A stretch of 64,000 nt of DNA, from assembly GCF_024054195.1 (NCBI RefSeq), contig NZ_JAMXLB010000001.1, positions 2,849,845-2,913,844 on the forward strand, in the 5' to 3' direction. The notes below the pieces were generated by a model, which was given only the letters and a program-made list of their open reading frames with translations, was not told the origin of the DNA and made no database searches. Each line of letters starts with the position of its first letter. Position 1 is the first letter of the stretch. Positions 52,277 to 61,306 of the stretch are shown one piece after another. Origin of the DNA: Flavobacterium sp. NRK F7. GTDB taxonomy: Bacteria; Bacteroidota; Bacteroidia; Flavobacteriales; Flavobacteriaceae. A program made the translations under genes and the position numbers.

Positions 52277-52284
52277 TAACTTTG
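52277..52284 (+). promoter_or_regulatory. -7 element of the 52329 gene
   Basis: TAACTTTG (TAnnTTTG), 44 nt before the ATG. It is divergent from the metallo-hydrolase promoter. Confidence 0.45.
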
Positions 52285-52328
52285 CAGTATTAGAAATTTC
52301 AACTGCTATTATCCTAAAGATAAATTGA

Positions 52329-53801
52329 ATGAAAAGTATTGTTACAGATATTAAAGTGAGAGGTGATAAAGTTATAGAACAAATACCTTCTATTAAAGAC
52401 AAAGCTTTACGTATTAACCTGAATGAAAGCATTTATGGAACCTTTGCAGAAATTGGTGCCGGACAAGAAACTGTGCGTCATTTTTTCAGAGCAGGAGCTT
52501 CTTCAGGTACAATTGCAAAAGCAATGTCTGCCTATGATAAAGATTTTAGTGATGCGATTTATGGCGTTGAACCGGATGGAAGATATGTAACAGAAAGCCG
52601 TCTAAAAAGAATGTTAGCTCATGAAACCCAACTTATAGAAGAACGTTTAAAAAGAGATAAACATCCCAATAAAATCTTTTTTAGTTATGCCAATACTGTA
52701 GCAACTATTGATTTTGCGAAACAATATAAAGGTCATGGTTGGGTTGGTATTAAATACCAAGTAGAACCAGATGAAGCGTATAATGAAATTACGTTACACA
52801 TTCGTTTTAAAGAAACGGATGCAAAACTACAACAAGAAACCCTTGGTATTTTAGGAGTTAATTTAATTTATGGTGCTTTTTATAAATACGAAAGCCCTAA
52901 AAAATTACTGCGTTATTTATATGACCATTTAGATAAAGACCAATTAGAAATTGATACTATCAATTTTTCAGGACCACGTTTTGCGGAAGTTGACAACCGT
53001 TTGATGAGTTTACAACTGGTGAAAAATGGCATGACTGATGCCGTTATGTTTGGCCCAGATGGGAATAATATTTTACCTGCAGCTGTACTTTACAAAAAAA
53101 ATATTTTAGCATTAAGAGGTAGTTTTAGACCTGTTACCAAAGTAAATATGAACATGTATATGAAATCGTATAACATGTTTATTGAAGAGAAAAAAGTGGA
53201 TATTGAAAATACGTTTGTCGTTTTTGAAATTACGTTATCCAATTTAAAAGCGGAAGGAGAAATTGATGAAAGAGATTTCTTAGACCGAGCAGAGTTACTT
53301 TGTTCATTAGGTCAAACCGTAATGATTTCTAATTTCCAAGAATATTATAAAGTAGTAGAATATTTCTCAAATTATACTAAAGCCAGAATGGGATTAGCAA
53401 TGGGTGTTAATAATTTAGTCGATATTTTTGATGAGAAATATTACCGTCATTTATCAGGAGGAATCTTGGAAGCTTTTGGTAAACTTTTCTACCGTGATTT
53501 AAAAGTATATTTGTATCCAATGAAAGATGACGAAGGTAATTTAATCAATTCCGAAAACTTAAAAGTGCATCCAAGAATGAAGGAATTGTACAAATTCTTT
53601 AAGTTTAATGGTAAAGTAGTTGACATTACTGATTTTGAAGAAAAAAATCTGGATATCTTCTCAAGACAAGTTTTAAAAATGATTGGAAACGGTGAAGAAG
53701 GTTGGGAAGACATGTTACCTGAAGGAAATGCAGAATTAATTAAGAAGCATCGTTTATTCGGTTACCAACCTAAAGAATCCTTGAGTCAAACTAGTAAATA
53801 A
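52329..53801 (+). CDS. Conserved-looking ~490-residue cytosolic protein, unassigned
   Basis: 490 residues with no signal peptide or membrane segment. The regular composition and dense charged/hydrophobic pattern suggest a housekeeping enzyme. Notable segments are GTFAEIGAGQETVRHFFRAG, a glycine-rich loop near the N terminus, and MLAHETQLIEERL. I recall close relatives being annotated inconsistently in Bacteroidota and cannot support any of those names. It is a single-gene unit ending at a bidirectional terminator. Confidence 0.75.
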   Translation: MKSIVTDIKVRGDKVIEQIPSIKDKALRINLNESIYGTFAEIGAGQETVRHFFRAGASSGTIAKAMSAYDKDFSDAIYGVEPDGRYVTESRLKRMLAHETQLIEERLKRDKHPNKIFFSYANTVATIDFAKQYKGHGWVGIKYQVEPDEAYNEITLHIRFKETDAKLQQETLGILGVNLIYGAFYKYESPKKLLRYLYDHLDKDQLEIDTINFSGPRFAEVDNRLMSLQLVKNGMTDAVMFGPDGNNILPAAVLYKKNILALRGSFRPVTKVNMNMYMKSYNMFIEEKKVDIENTFVVFEITLSNLKAEGEIDERDFLDRAELLCSLGQTVMISNFQEYYKVVEYFSNYTKARMGLAMGVNNLVDIFDEKYYRHLSGGILEAFGKLFYRDLKVYLYPMKDDEGNLINSENLKVHPRMKELYKFFKFNGKVVDITDFEEKNLDIFSRQVLKMIGNGEEGWEDMLPEGNAELIKKHRLFGYQPKESLSQTSK

Positions 53802-53809
53802 TAGTATAA

Positions 53810-53843
53810 AAAAAGCTGTCAAAATAATTGACAGCTTTTTTTA
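53810..53843. terminator. Bidirectional terminator, 52329 gene / bcp
   Basis: AAAAAGCTGTCAA/TTGACAGCTTTTT stem with a short loop between convergent genes. Confidence 0.9.
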
Positions 53844-53852
53844 AAGTAGTAT

Positions 53853-54308
53853 TTATTTCCCTAAAATTTGAGCTGTGTGTTCTTTGGTTTTTACCTTATC
53901 TATTACTTCTTCTATTATTCCTTTTTCATCAATAATAAAAGTAGTTCTGTGAATACCATCATATTCTTTACCCATAAATTTTTTGGGACCCCAAACACCA
54001 AAAGCTTGTATAACTGATTTGTCTTCATCGGCTAACAGAGGAAAAGGTAAATCATATTTTTCAATAAACTTAGTTTGTGCTTTTGCACTGTCTGCACTTA
54101 CTCCTAACAAAGCATAATTATTAGAGCTAAAACGTTCAAAATTATCTCTTAAATCACATGCTTCTGCTGTACATCCAGGAGTGCTTGCTTTGGGATAAAA
54201 AAATACTACCAATTTCTTTCCATGATAATCTTGTAATGAATGCTTTTTACCATCTTGATCTAATCCTGAAAAGTTTGGAGCTTTGTCTCCTTTCTTTAAT
54301 GTTGTCAT
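53853..54308 (-). CDS. bcp: Thioredoxin-dependent thiol peroxidase (Bcp/PrxQ)
   Basis: 151 residues. The peroxidatic Cys is in YPKASTPGCTAEACDLRDN, and the second Cys five residues later is the PrxQ-type resolving Cys. It reduces peroxides at the expense of thioredoxin. Single gene with a terminator. Confidence 0.93.
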   Translation of the reverse strand: MTTLKKGDKAPNFSGLDQDGKKHSLQDYHGKKLVVFFYPKASTPGCTAEACDLRDNFERFSSNNYALLGVSADSAKAQTKFIEKYDLPFPLLADEDKSVIQAFGVWGPKKFMGKEYDGIHRTTFIIDEKGIIEEVIDKVKTKEHTAQILGK

Positions 54309-54335
54309 TTTATTAATTTTACTATGTTAAAAGCT

Positions 54336-54343
54336 TAACTTTG
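54336..54343 (+). promoter_or_regulatory. -7 element of nth
   Basis: TAACTTTG (TAnnTTTG), 35 nt before the ATG. Confidence 0.4.
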
Positions 54344-54378
54344 CTTTAAAGTTAATATTAGACTATAAAATTACAAAA

Positions 54379-55038
54379 ATGACTAAGAACGAAAAAGTAA
54401 CATTTGTTATAAATACGTTAAACGAATTATATCCTGAAATACCCATTCCATTAGATCATAAAGATCCTTATACCTTATTAGTTGCTGTATTGCTTTCTGC
54501 ACAATGTACCGATGTAAGAGTAAACCAAATTACACCTTTATTATTTGCCAAAGCGGATAATCCTTATGACATGGTAAAAATGAGTATTGAAGAAATTGCT
54601 GCCATTATAAGACCATGTGGATTGTCTCCAATGAAATCTAAGGGCATTCATGGTTTATCTGAGATTTTAATTGAAAAGTATAATGGCAAAGTACCTCAAA
54701 GTTTTGAAGCACTTGAAAGCTTACCAGCGGTTGGTCATAAAACAGCTAGTGTTGTTATGAGTCAGGCTTTTGGTGTACCTGCTTTTCCAGTAGATACGCA
54801 TATCCATCGACTGATGTATCGTTGGAATTTAAGCAATGGAAAAAATGTACAACAAACGGAAAAAGATGCCAAACGAATCTTTCCCAGAGAAATCTGGAAT
54901 GATTTACACTTACAAATTATTTGGTATGGACGAGAATATTCACCAGCTCGAGGTTGGGATTTAGAGAAAGATATTATTACCAAAACTATTGGTAGAAAGT
55001 CCGTTATTGACTCATATTTAAAAAAGAATGCTTCATAA
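54379..55038 (+). CDS. nth: Endonuclease III-like DNA glycosylase lacking the Fe-S cluster ligands
   Basis: 219 residues. The helix-hairpin-helix LPAVGHKTASVV supplies the catalytic Lys (~121) and FPVDTHIHR the catalytic Asp (~139). In typical Nth the C terminus holds four Cys for a [4Fe-4S] cluster; here the equivalent stretch (YSPARGWDLEKDIITKTIG) has none. It should still excise oxidised pyrimidines in base-excision repair. A strong hairpin begins inside the last codons. Confidence 0.9.
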   Translation: MTKNEKVTFVINTLNELYPEIPIPLDHKDPYTLLVAVLLSAQCTDVRVNQITPLLFAKADNPYDMVKMSIEEIAAIIRPCGLSPMKSKGIHGLSEILIEKYNGKVPQSFEALESLPAVGHKTASVVMSQAFGVPAFPVDTHIHRLMYRWNLSNGKNVQQTEKDAKRIFPREIWNDLHLQIIWYGREYSPARGWDLEKDIITKTIGRKSVIDSYLKKNAS

Positions 55039-55062
55039 TTGATTATGAAGCATTCCCTTTTT
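55026..55062 (+). terminator. Terminator overlapping the end of nth
   Basis: A 14-nt inverted repeat (55026-55039 with 55042-55055) is followed by CCCTTTTTT. Its left arm encodes the last residues of Nth. Confidence 0.85.
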
Positions 55063-55204
55063 AATTAGCTATAATTTCAAATGACATCTTACCTATTTTT
55101 TTAATACTTAATGCTTTGGAGTAATTAAGTATAAACGCAATTGTCTCTTTTTTAGGTAACATACTTTGTCCTGCTAATTTTTGTTTTGAGTAAAGTTTTG
55201 CCAT
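55061..55204 (-). CDS. 47-residue basic small protein
   Basis: ATG at 55204, TAA at 55061. The protein is lysine-rich with two helices (MAKLYSKQKLAGQSMLPK.., ILNYSKALSIKKIGKMSFEI). Start, stop and a fully open frame fill the gap between nth and the sigma gene. I believe similar short ORFs occur in related genomes, but I cannot check here. Function unknown. Confidence 0.6.
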   Translation of the reverse strand: MAKLYSKQKLAGQSMLPKKETIAFILNYSKALSIKKIGKMSFEIIAN

Positions 55205-55259
55205 CAATAAAAAATTTATTATTTAATAATTTAATAACGGCAAAAAAAAAAATTTAGTA

Positions 55260-55844
55260 TTAATTCGTTAAAATAATTTGATTTTTTTCAATTACTTTTC
55301 TCAAATTCATTAATGCGTAACGCATTCTTCCTAAAGCAGTATTGATACTTACTCCAGTGGAATCAGCAATTTCTTTAAAACTTAAATCTTGATAAATACG
55401 CATTTGAAGTACTTCTTTTTGATCTTCTGGTAATTCATCAATGAGCCTAGACAAATCATATTCAACTTGATCTAATATAATTTGATCTTCCACATTCAAA
55501 TTAGTATCTGTCAAATATGAGAAAACGGAATACTCTTCGTTATCTCGCTGCATAGGCATTTTTTTAGACTTTCTAAAATAATCGATAATCAAATTATGAG
55601 CAATACGCATTACCCAAGGAAGAAATTTTCCTTCTTCATTATACGATTTCGATTTTAATGTTTTGATTACTTTAATAAAAGTATCTTGAAACACATCGTC
55701 ACAAATGTCTCGATCTTGAATTTTTGTATAAATAAATCCGTAAATTTTCGATTGGTGTCTTTCGATTAATATACTCAAGGCAGACTCGTCTCCTTCAATA
55801 TAATTTTTAACCAGAACAGCATCTGAGATTAAATTATTAGCCAT
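55260..55844 (-). CDS. RNA polymerase sigma factor, ECF/sigma-70 family
   Basis: 194 residues. Region 2: ALSILIERHQSKIYGFIYTKIQDRDICDDVFQDTFIKV in outline. Region 4: LPEDQKEVLQMRIYQDLSFKEIADSTGVSINTALGRMRYAL. No anti-sigma gene is adjacent, unlike the pair at 10985-12290, so regulation may be at the transcript level or by a distant factor. Confidence 0.9.
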   Translation of the reverse strand: MANNLISDAVLVKNYIEGDESALSILIERHQSKIYGFIYTKIQDRDICDDVFQDTFIKVIKTLKSKSYNEEGKFLPWVMRIAHNLIIDYFRKSKKMPMQRDNEEYSVFSYLTDTNLNVEDQIILDQVEYDLSRLIDELPEDQKEVLQMRIYQDLSFKEIADSTGVSINTALGRMRYALMNLRKVIEKNQIILTN

Positions 55845-56033
55845 AACAATACCTTTTAAATTAATTTGGGTTCGAAATTTTAAAAAGTAATTTTATTGTA
55901 TAAGCCTTTAATTTTATTGTTAATGGGTCAAATTTAACATTTTTTTTTATTAATAAGCAAATACTAACTAAAAAATTAACACCTGAGTTGAAAAAATAAT
56001 TAAAAAAAGCATATAAACAGGTATTTTATTTAA

Positions 56034-56068
56034 AAAAACCCCAACCTAATTTTAATAGGAAGGGGTTA
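56034..56068 (-). terminator. Terminator of the chitinase gene
   Basis: On the minus strand AACCCC..GGGGTT with an inner CCTA/TAGG pairing, then seven T residues, beginning 27 nt after the stop. Confidence 0.8.
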
Positions 56069-56094
56069 TTAACAACCATATCAATTTTAAAAAA

Positions 56095-59000
56095 CTAATA
56101 TATTTTTAATTCTGTTATAATTTCTTCTTTATCAACAACTTTTATGATGAAGATTTGTTTATTGCTGAAATAATCATCAAAAACTTCTACAGTATTCGTA
56201 TTCGCATCAAAATTTTGTTGCTTAATTAATTGTCCTAACAAATTATAAACATTCACTTGTTTAATTAATGCTGTTTTTGCTTGTATGGTTAATTTATTTT
56301 CAACAATATAGCCTTTCACATCATTATTTACACGATTTGAAACTATTGGAGAGCCATTGAAATAATTTCCTAATGTTTCTGAGAAACCATAACTCGATGC
56401 ACAACTAGCCGCTGCATCCCAATTTACAGACCATGTCATTACTCCTCTTAGATCTGGATAAGGACCGCCTGGTTGCATCGTATACGTACGTCCCGAAAAA
56501 TTAGTCCCAAAACGTAGATAATCTAACGCCTTAACAACCTCTGAAGGAGCTAAATATCCTGTTCCTGCTGCACGTTGACAAGCGGGTAATGCTACCACTA
56601 CTTTAGAAGGTGGTAAAGCATCAAAATGAAAACCAGTAGTCCCTACATTAAATCCTTTAAGAAGCATATCCGTCATAGAAGTAACAAAATTAGGTGTGGC
56701 TGAAAAATAGTTTTGATTGTCTAATCCACCTACTGGTCCGGAATTATACAATTGTACCATTAATAAGTCCATTTCATTTCTTAAATTATGCAGAACAGGT
56801 AAAAAGGATCCTGCAGTTCCTGCAAAACTTTGATAACCGACTTGAACATAAAAAGTCTCTGGAGCAGCAGTAAGGATAAATCCAGGTCCGTAGTGTTGTT
56901 TTAGTTCTTTAAATGCATCTACCACATTTTTCAATCTTGGGTAAGCTGAAATTCCTGCATAAGAAAAATCTGTTAATCCAGCTGCACCAAAATCCATAGA
57001 ACCACCTTCAAAATCGATATCTACACCATCAAATTGAAACTCGTCTATGATGGCTTTCAATCCATTTACAAACGTATTTTTTTGTGCAACAGTTTGTAGA
57101 ACCACGTGTCCGTTTTGTCCTCCAATAGAAACTATTACTGGTACGCCACTATTTCGTAAGGTTTGGATATCATTTTTAAGTAATTGTCTATCGAAAACTC
57201 CGTTTGTTACGTAACGATTATCATTTGTAGTTAAAACAGGTGTATAACCATCTCTATTCACTGTTTCAATAAAAGCATAGGCCACTACATTAAATTTCTT
57301 TCCAACCATTTGATTGAAATACAAGAAAGTAGCTTCCGCATTTTCCCAAGAATGTGCATAACCTAAAACTACTTTATTTGGTAAAGGATTGAATCGGTTA
57401 TTCGAAATGGTAGCTATTGTAATCGTCTTATTTAAAGTGGTTTGACCTGAAACATTATCCGTTGCTTTAATTACAATTGGATAGGCTTGATAGGCCGTTG
57501 GTAAAAAGTTATATGTATATGTATTATTAGCTCCAGCTGTCATCGTATGCGTACTTCCATTAACGGTTATGGTAACATTTGCAATCGTTCCATCCGAATC
57601 AGTTGCAGAAACTGAAATAGGTAGTGTTTGAAAAGAGCTTTGATATATAGTAGTGCTTGATGGAGCATTCCAAGTAAGTATAGGTAATTGATTAGGACAA
57701 TTCGTACCAGAACAAGTTAAGGTAAAAGTATGCGTTTTCTCATCGGTTGTTCCATTCGAAGCGGTAGCTTTAACTTTTAGCACATGATTTCCAGAAAATT
57801 GACTAGCAGTTGGAGTCCAACTAGCAGTATAATTACTTGCAGTATTACTTACTGTTACATTTTGACCATCTATAGTAAATACTACTGATGCAATTGTAGT
57901 ACCATCGTTGGCACTTAAACCAACATTTGCTGCAAAGTTAACTGCACTTCCTAAATTTAAAGCAACTGATGCAGTTGTTGGGGCAGTTATCGTTACCAAA
58001 GGAGTTGTATTTACAACCTCTTGCGTATTAAAATTAAATGTTTGTGGAGATGTTGGAATAGTTCCTTGTGAATAAGAAGGAAAATAAGTTATGTTATTAT
58101 TCTCCCAAGCATTCAATTTAAGACTTAAATACGTTGAATAACCGCTTAAGGCAGCATTTTCAAAATGATAATTTCCTTGCGCATCTGTTAGAGTCGATAA
58201 ATCAACCCAATTGTGTGTATTATCTGTCCAAGGTAAAATTAAATCTACTTTGGCACCAGCTACAGGAACAGTTCCATTTTTGACCGTTCCACTTATTAAA
58301 TAAGTAGTATTTGAAACTTGTAATGCAAAGTCTTGTGTTTGATTGGCACTTAAATTAGAAAAACTAGCTGAGGCAGGCAAAAAAGTTTGACCCGAATTGG
58401 AAGCAGCAACCGTATAATTTTGACCCGCAGTAACATTGGAGAACGAATAACTTCCAGTACTTGAAGTTGAAGCCGTTCTTGAAGCTCCATTCCCAGTTAA
58501 AGTCACCGTAACACCTGACAAACCTGTTGTTCCGTTTCGTACACTTCCAGAAATGGTATACGATTGATTTGGACAGTTTGAACCAGAACATGTTAAAGTA
58601 AAATTATGTGTTTTCTCATCTGTGGTTCCATTAGAAGCTGTTGCAACAACTTTTAGCACATGATTTCCAGAAAATTGACTGGCAGTTGGAGTCCAACTAG
58701 CGGTATAGTTACCTGCTGTATTACTTACCGTAAGATTTTGACCATCTATAGTAAATACAACAGATGCAATTGTAGTACCATCATTTGCACTTAAACTTAT
58801 ATTTGCTGCCAAGTTAACTGCATTTCCTAAATTTACTGCAACATTTGAAGTCGTAGGAGCTGTTATAGACACCACAGGAGTTGTATTCACAACCGTTTGC
58901 GTATTAAAATTAAAAGTTTGTGGTGACGTTGGAATAGTTCCTTGTGAATAAGAAGGATAATACGTTACATCATTGTTTTCCCAAGCATTTAATTTCAAGC

Positions 59001-61143
59001 TAGAATAAGTGGTATAACCACTCAAAGCTGCATTTTCAAAATGATAATTTCCTTGCGCATCAGTTCTAGTAGAAAGATTTACCCAATTATGCGTATTATC
59101 TGTCCATGGTAAAATTAAATCTACTTTAGCACCTGCAACTGGAATTGTTCCGTTTTTGACTGTTCCACTTATTAAATAAGTAGAACTGGTAACTTGTAAT
59201 GCAAAATCTTGCGTTTGATTAGCACTTAAGTTCGAAAAACTAGCTGATGCCGGTAAAAAAGTTTGACCCGAATTGGAAGCAGCAACCGTATAATTTTGAC
59301 CCGCAGTAACATTGGTAAACGAATAACTTCCAGTGCTCGTTGTTGTAGCTGTTCTTGAAGCTCCATTCCCAGTTAAAGTTACCGTAATTCCAGATAATCC
59401 TGTAGTTCCATTTCTTACACTTCCAGAGATGGTATAACTAGGATTCGTTTGCGTAGAACCTGTAATAGCATAAGAAACATTGGAAGACAAACTACCCGAA
59501 GCTATTGAAGTAGTTTGAGGGGTAAAATTATATCCATTTTTTGTATACGTAATTACATAACCCGCATTCGTAGCCGTATTAGGGAATTGTACATTTCCAC
59601 TAGTATCAGAAACTTGGGTAACGGTTGTATTTGTTCCGGTTTTGGTTAGAACAGCAGTAACGCCAGAAATAGGTGTATTCGCATTATCCTTAAAAACAAC
59701 AGTTAGCGTAACAGTTGTAGGAGGATTAACGTTTGAAGAAAAAGTAGTATTTATTTGTCCTAGCAAAGCAGCTGGTTCTGGACTTCCAGGTCTTGTATCT
59801 TGAGAAAGTTCCCAAATCATAGCACCACCTAAATTCTTTTGTTTGATATATTTTGCTTTTTCGTCTATTGAAACCTTATCATCGTAAGTTACAAATTGAT
59901 GTGTTGTTGCGTTATATAAATACGGAACTTTAGCTGTATTATCCCAATATCTTACCCAACCTGCACTTGAAGATGCTGGTAAAACAGAAGAAGAATTAGA
60001 AGGATTCAGAAAATGATGTCCAGTTGTTCCACTAGCACCTGCCAAATCACAAAATTCTACACTTCCAGTAAATTCGCAAAAAGCATTATCCCAAGTACCT
60101 TGAGGAGCTTGTGGATTCACACAACTTCCTGTAGTTCTTGGAGCAGCAACAAATAAACCTGGTAATGAAGGTATGGTTCCATTATTGGCAACCGAATTAA
60201 AAATCTTTCCATAAAAAGGGATTCCCATGACCAATTTATCATTTGGAATAGCTAACGTATTTAAATAGATATTTGTTAAATGATCTAACGATTCATTATT
60301 TGCATGTAAAGGATCATTAGTATTACCACTACCATATAAAGGAGCATTGTAACAGGTTTTATCGTACCAATTTCCTCCAAGGTCATACCCGAAAAAAGTA
60401 ATAAAATCACAATATGTAGTAATATCATCTTGCATTCCAAATTGCGCTTTGTTCCCAGGACCTATAAATTGATTCGGCACATGAACGACATTATTTCCTG
60501 CAGCAATAGAAATGATTTTATTTGGCATTGCCAAACGCATTTCTTTTAAAAGATACACTAAATTTTTATGATCATTTGGAGTATGCGGTTGTGCAGGAGG
60601 TGTTATCCCACCAATTACTTCTGTACCATCTATACCACCAATAATTGGAAATTCCCAATCAATATCAAAGCCATCAATAAAAGGATAAGTAGTTAAAAAG
60701 TTGGCCATATTTTGAGCAAAAGCCGTTCTAGCAACTGGAGAAGCAGCAATTCCTGGTAAATCTTGAGATTTAGTCCAACCTCCTATTGAAATTAAGATTT
60801 TCAGATGCGGATATCGCTGTTTTAATTGCATTAAATCATAAAAATTACCCTTTGGAGTTGCATTCCAAGGTGCTCCGCCTTCAGTATGCTCAAAATCGGC
60901 ATACGTATCTAACGATTTGATTTTTGCACTTTGAGGGTTTGCTGGATCAAATTCAGTTCCAAAGAAAGCGTACATAAGATGGGTTAATTTACTCCCATCG
61001 ATTTTGTCTACATTAAAATCTCTTGCATAAATTGCCCATTGTGCATAGTAACCTACCACTTTTTTATTGTGATTGGGTTGTGCTTGCAACAAGAATGGGA
61101 AAATTAAAAAGAAACCTAATAGATAATTGAGTTTTCTTACCAT
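56095..61143 (-). CDS. chiA: Giant T9SS chitinase with two GH18 domains
   Basis: 1682 residues. A signal peptide is followed by GH18-1 (about 25-470) with the catalytic DxxDxDxE as DGFDIDWE near residue 163. An SpaA/Cna-like domain comes next, then two copies of a ~290-residue block (about 570-860 and 861-1150), each a CarboxypepD-like module, a carbohydrate-binding-like module and an Ig-like module. After one more Ig-like domain comes GH18-2 (about 1240-1595) with FDGVDIDFE, then a type A sorting domain. The architecture matches the Flavobacterium johnsoniae ChiA type: secreted by the type IX system and attacking crystalline chitin. Confidence 0.95.
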   Translation of the reverse strand: MVRKLNYLLGFFLIFPFLLQAQPNHNKKVVGYYAQWAIYARDFNVDKIDGSKLTHLMYAFFGTEFDPANPQSAKIKSLDTYADFEHTEGGAPWNATPKGNFYDLMQLKQRYPHLKILISIGGWTKSQDLPGIAASPVARTAFAQNMANFLTTYPFIDGFDIDWEFPIIGGIDGTEVIGGITPPAQPHTPNDHKNLVYLLKEMRLAMPNKIISIAAGNNVVHVPNQFIGPGNKAQFGMQDDITTYCDFITFFGYDLGGNWYDKTCYNAPLYGSGNTNDPLHANNESLDHLTNIYLNTLAIPNDKLVMGIPFYGKIFNSVANNGTIPSLPGLFVAAPRTTGSCVNPQAPQGTWDNAFCEFTGSVEFCDLAGASGTTGHHFLNPSNSSSVLPASSSAGWVRYWDNTAKVPYLYNATTHQFVTYDDKVSIDEKAKYIKQKNLGGAMIWELSQDTRPGSPEPAALLGQINTTFSSNVNPPTTVTLTVVFKDNANTPISGVTAVLTKTGTNTTVTQVSDTSGNVQFPNTATNAGYVITYTKNGYNFTPQTTSIASGSLSSNVSYAITGSTQTNPSYTISGSVRNGTTGLSGITVTLTGNGASRTATTTSTGSYSFTNVTAGQNYTVAASNSGQTFLPASASFSNLSANQTQDFALQVTSSTYLISGTVKNGTIPVAGAKVDLILPWTDNTHNWVNLSTRTDAQGNYHFENAALSGYTTYSSLKLNAWENNDVTYYPSYSQGTIPTSPQTFNFNTQTVVNTTPVVSITAPTTSNVAVNLGNAVNLAANISLSANDGTTIASVVFTIDGQNLTVSNTAGNYTASWTPTASQFSGNHVLKVVATASNGTTDEKTHNFTLTCSGSNCPNQSYTISGSVRNGTTGLSGVTVTLTGNGASRTASTSSTGSYSFSNVTAGQNYTVAASNSGQTFLPASASFSNLSANQTQDFALQVSNTTYLISGTVKNGTVPVAGAKVDLILPWTDNTHNWVDLSTLTDAQGNYHFENAALSGYSTYLSLKLNAWENNNITYFPSYSQGTIPTSPQTFNFNTQEVVNTTPLVTITAPTTASVALNLGSAVNFAANVGLSANDGTTIASVVFTIDGQNVTVSNTASNYTASWTPTASQFSGNHVLKVKATASNGTTDEKTHTFTLTCSGTNCPNQLPILTWNAPSSTTIYQSSFQTLPISVSATDSDGTIANVTITVNGSTHTMTAGANNTYTYNFLPTAYQAYPIVIKATDNVSGQTTLNKTITIATISNNRFNPLPNKVVLGYAHSWENAEATFLYFNQMVGKKFNVVAYAFIETVNRDGYTPVLTTNDNRYVTNGVFDRQLLKNDIQTLRNSGVPVIVSIGGQNGHVVLQTVAQKNTFVNGLKAIIDEFQFDGVDIDFEGGSMDFGAAGLTDFSYAGISAYPRLKNVVDAFKELKQHYGPGFILTAAPETFYVQVGYQSFAGTAGSFLPVLHNLRNEMDLLMVQLYNSGPVGGLDNQNYFSATPNFVTSMTDMLLKGFNVGTTGFHFDALPPSKVVVALPACQRAAGTGYLAPSEVVKALDYLRFGTNFSGRTYTMQPGGPYPDLRGVMTWSVNWDAAASCASSYGFSETLGNYFNGSPIVSNRVNNDVKGYIVENKLTIQAKTALIKQVNVYNLLGQLIKQQNFDANTNTVEVFDDYFSNKQIFIIKVVDKEEIITELKIY

Positions 61144-61306
61144 TTTGTTTGTTTTTTGTTAGTATATTGTTTGTTTATTAGGATTGTATTACTTTACAAT
61201 CTAGGTGAATATACGATGGAATAGAATTTTGAAAAAAATTAATCAACCAAACGCAAGAAAAATTAAACGAACAACAAAAAACAATCAATATTGTGCAATT
61301 CTGTTT

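Noticed and set aside
58364-58591. 75-residue cysteine/phenylalanine-rich ORF inside the chitinase repeat
   Set aside because: Out-of-frame shadow of the repeated module, in the same strand as chiA.
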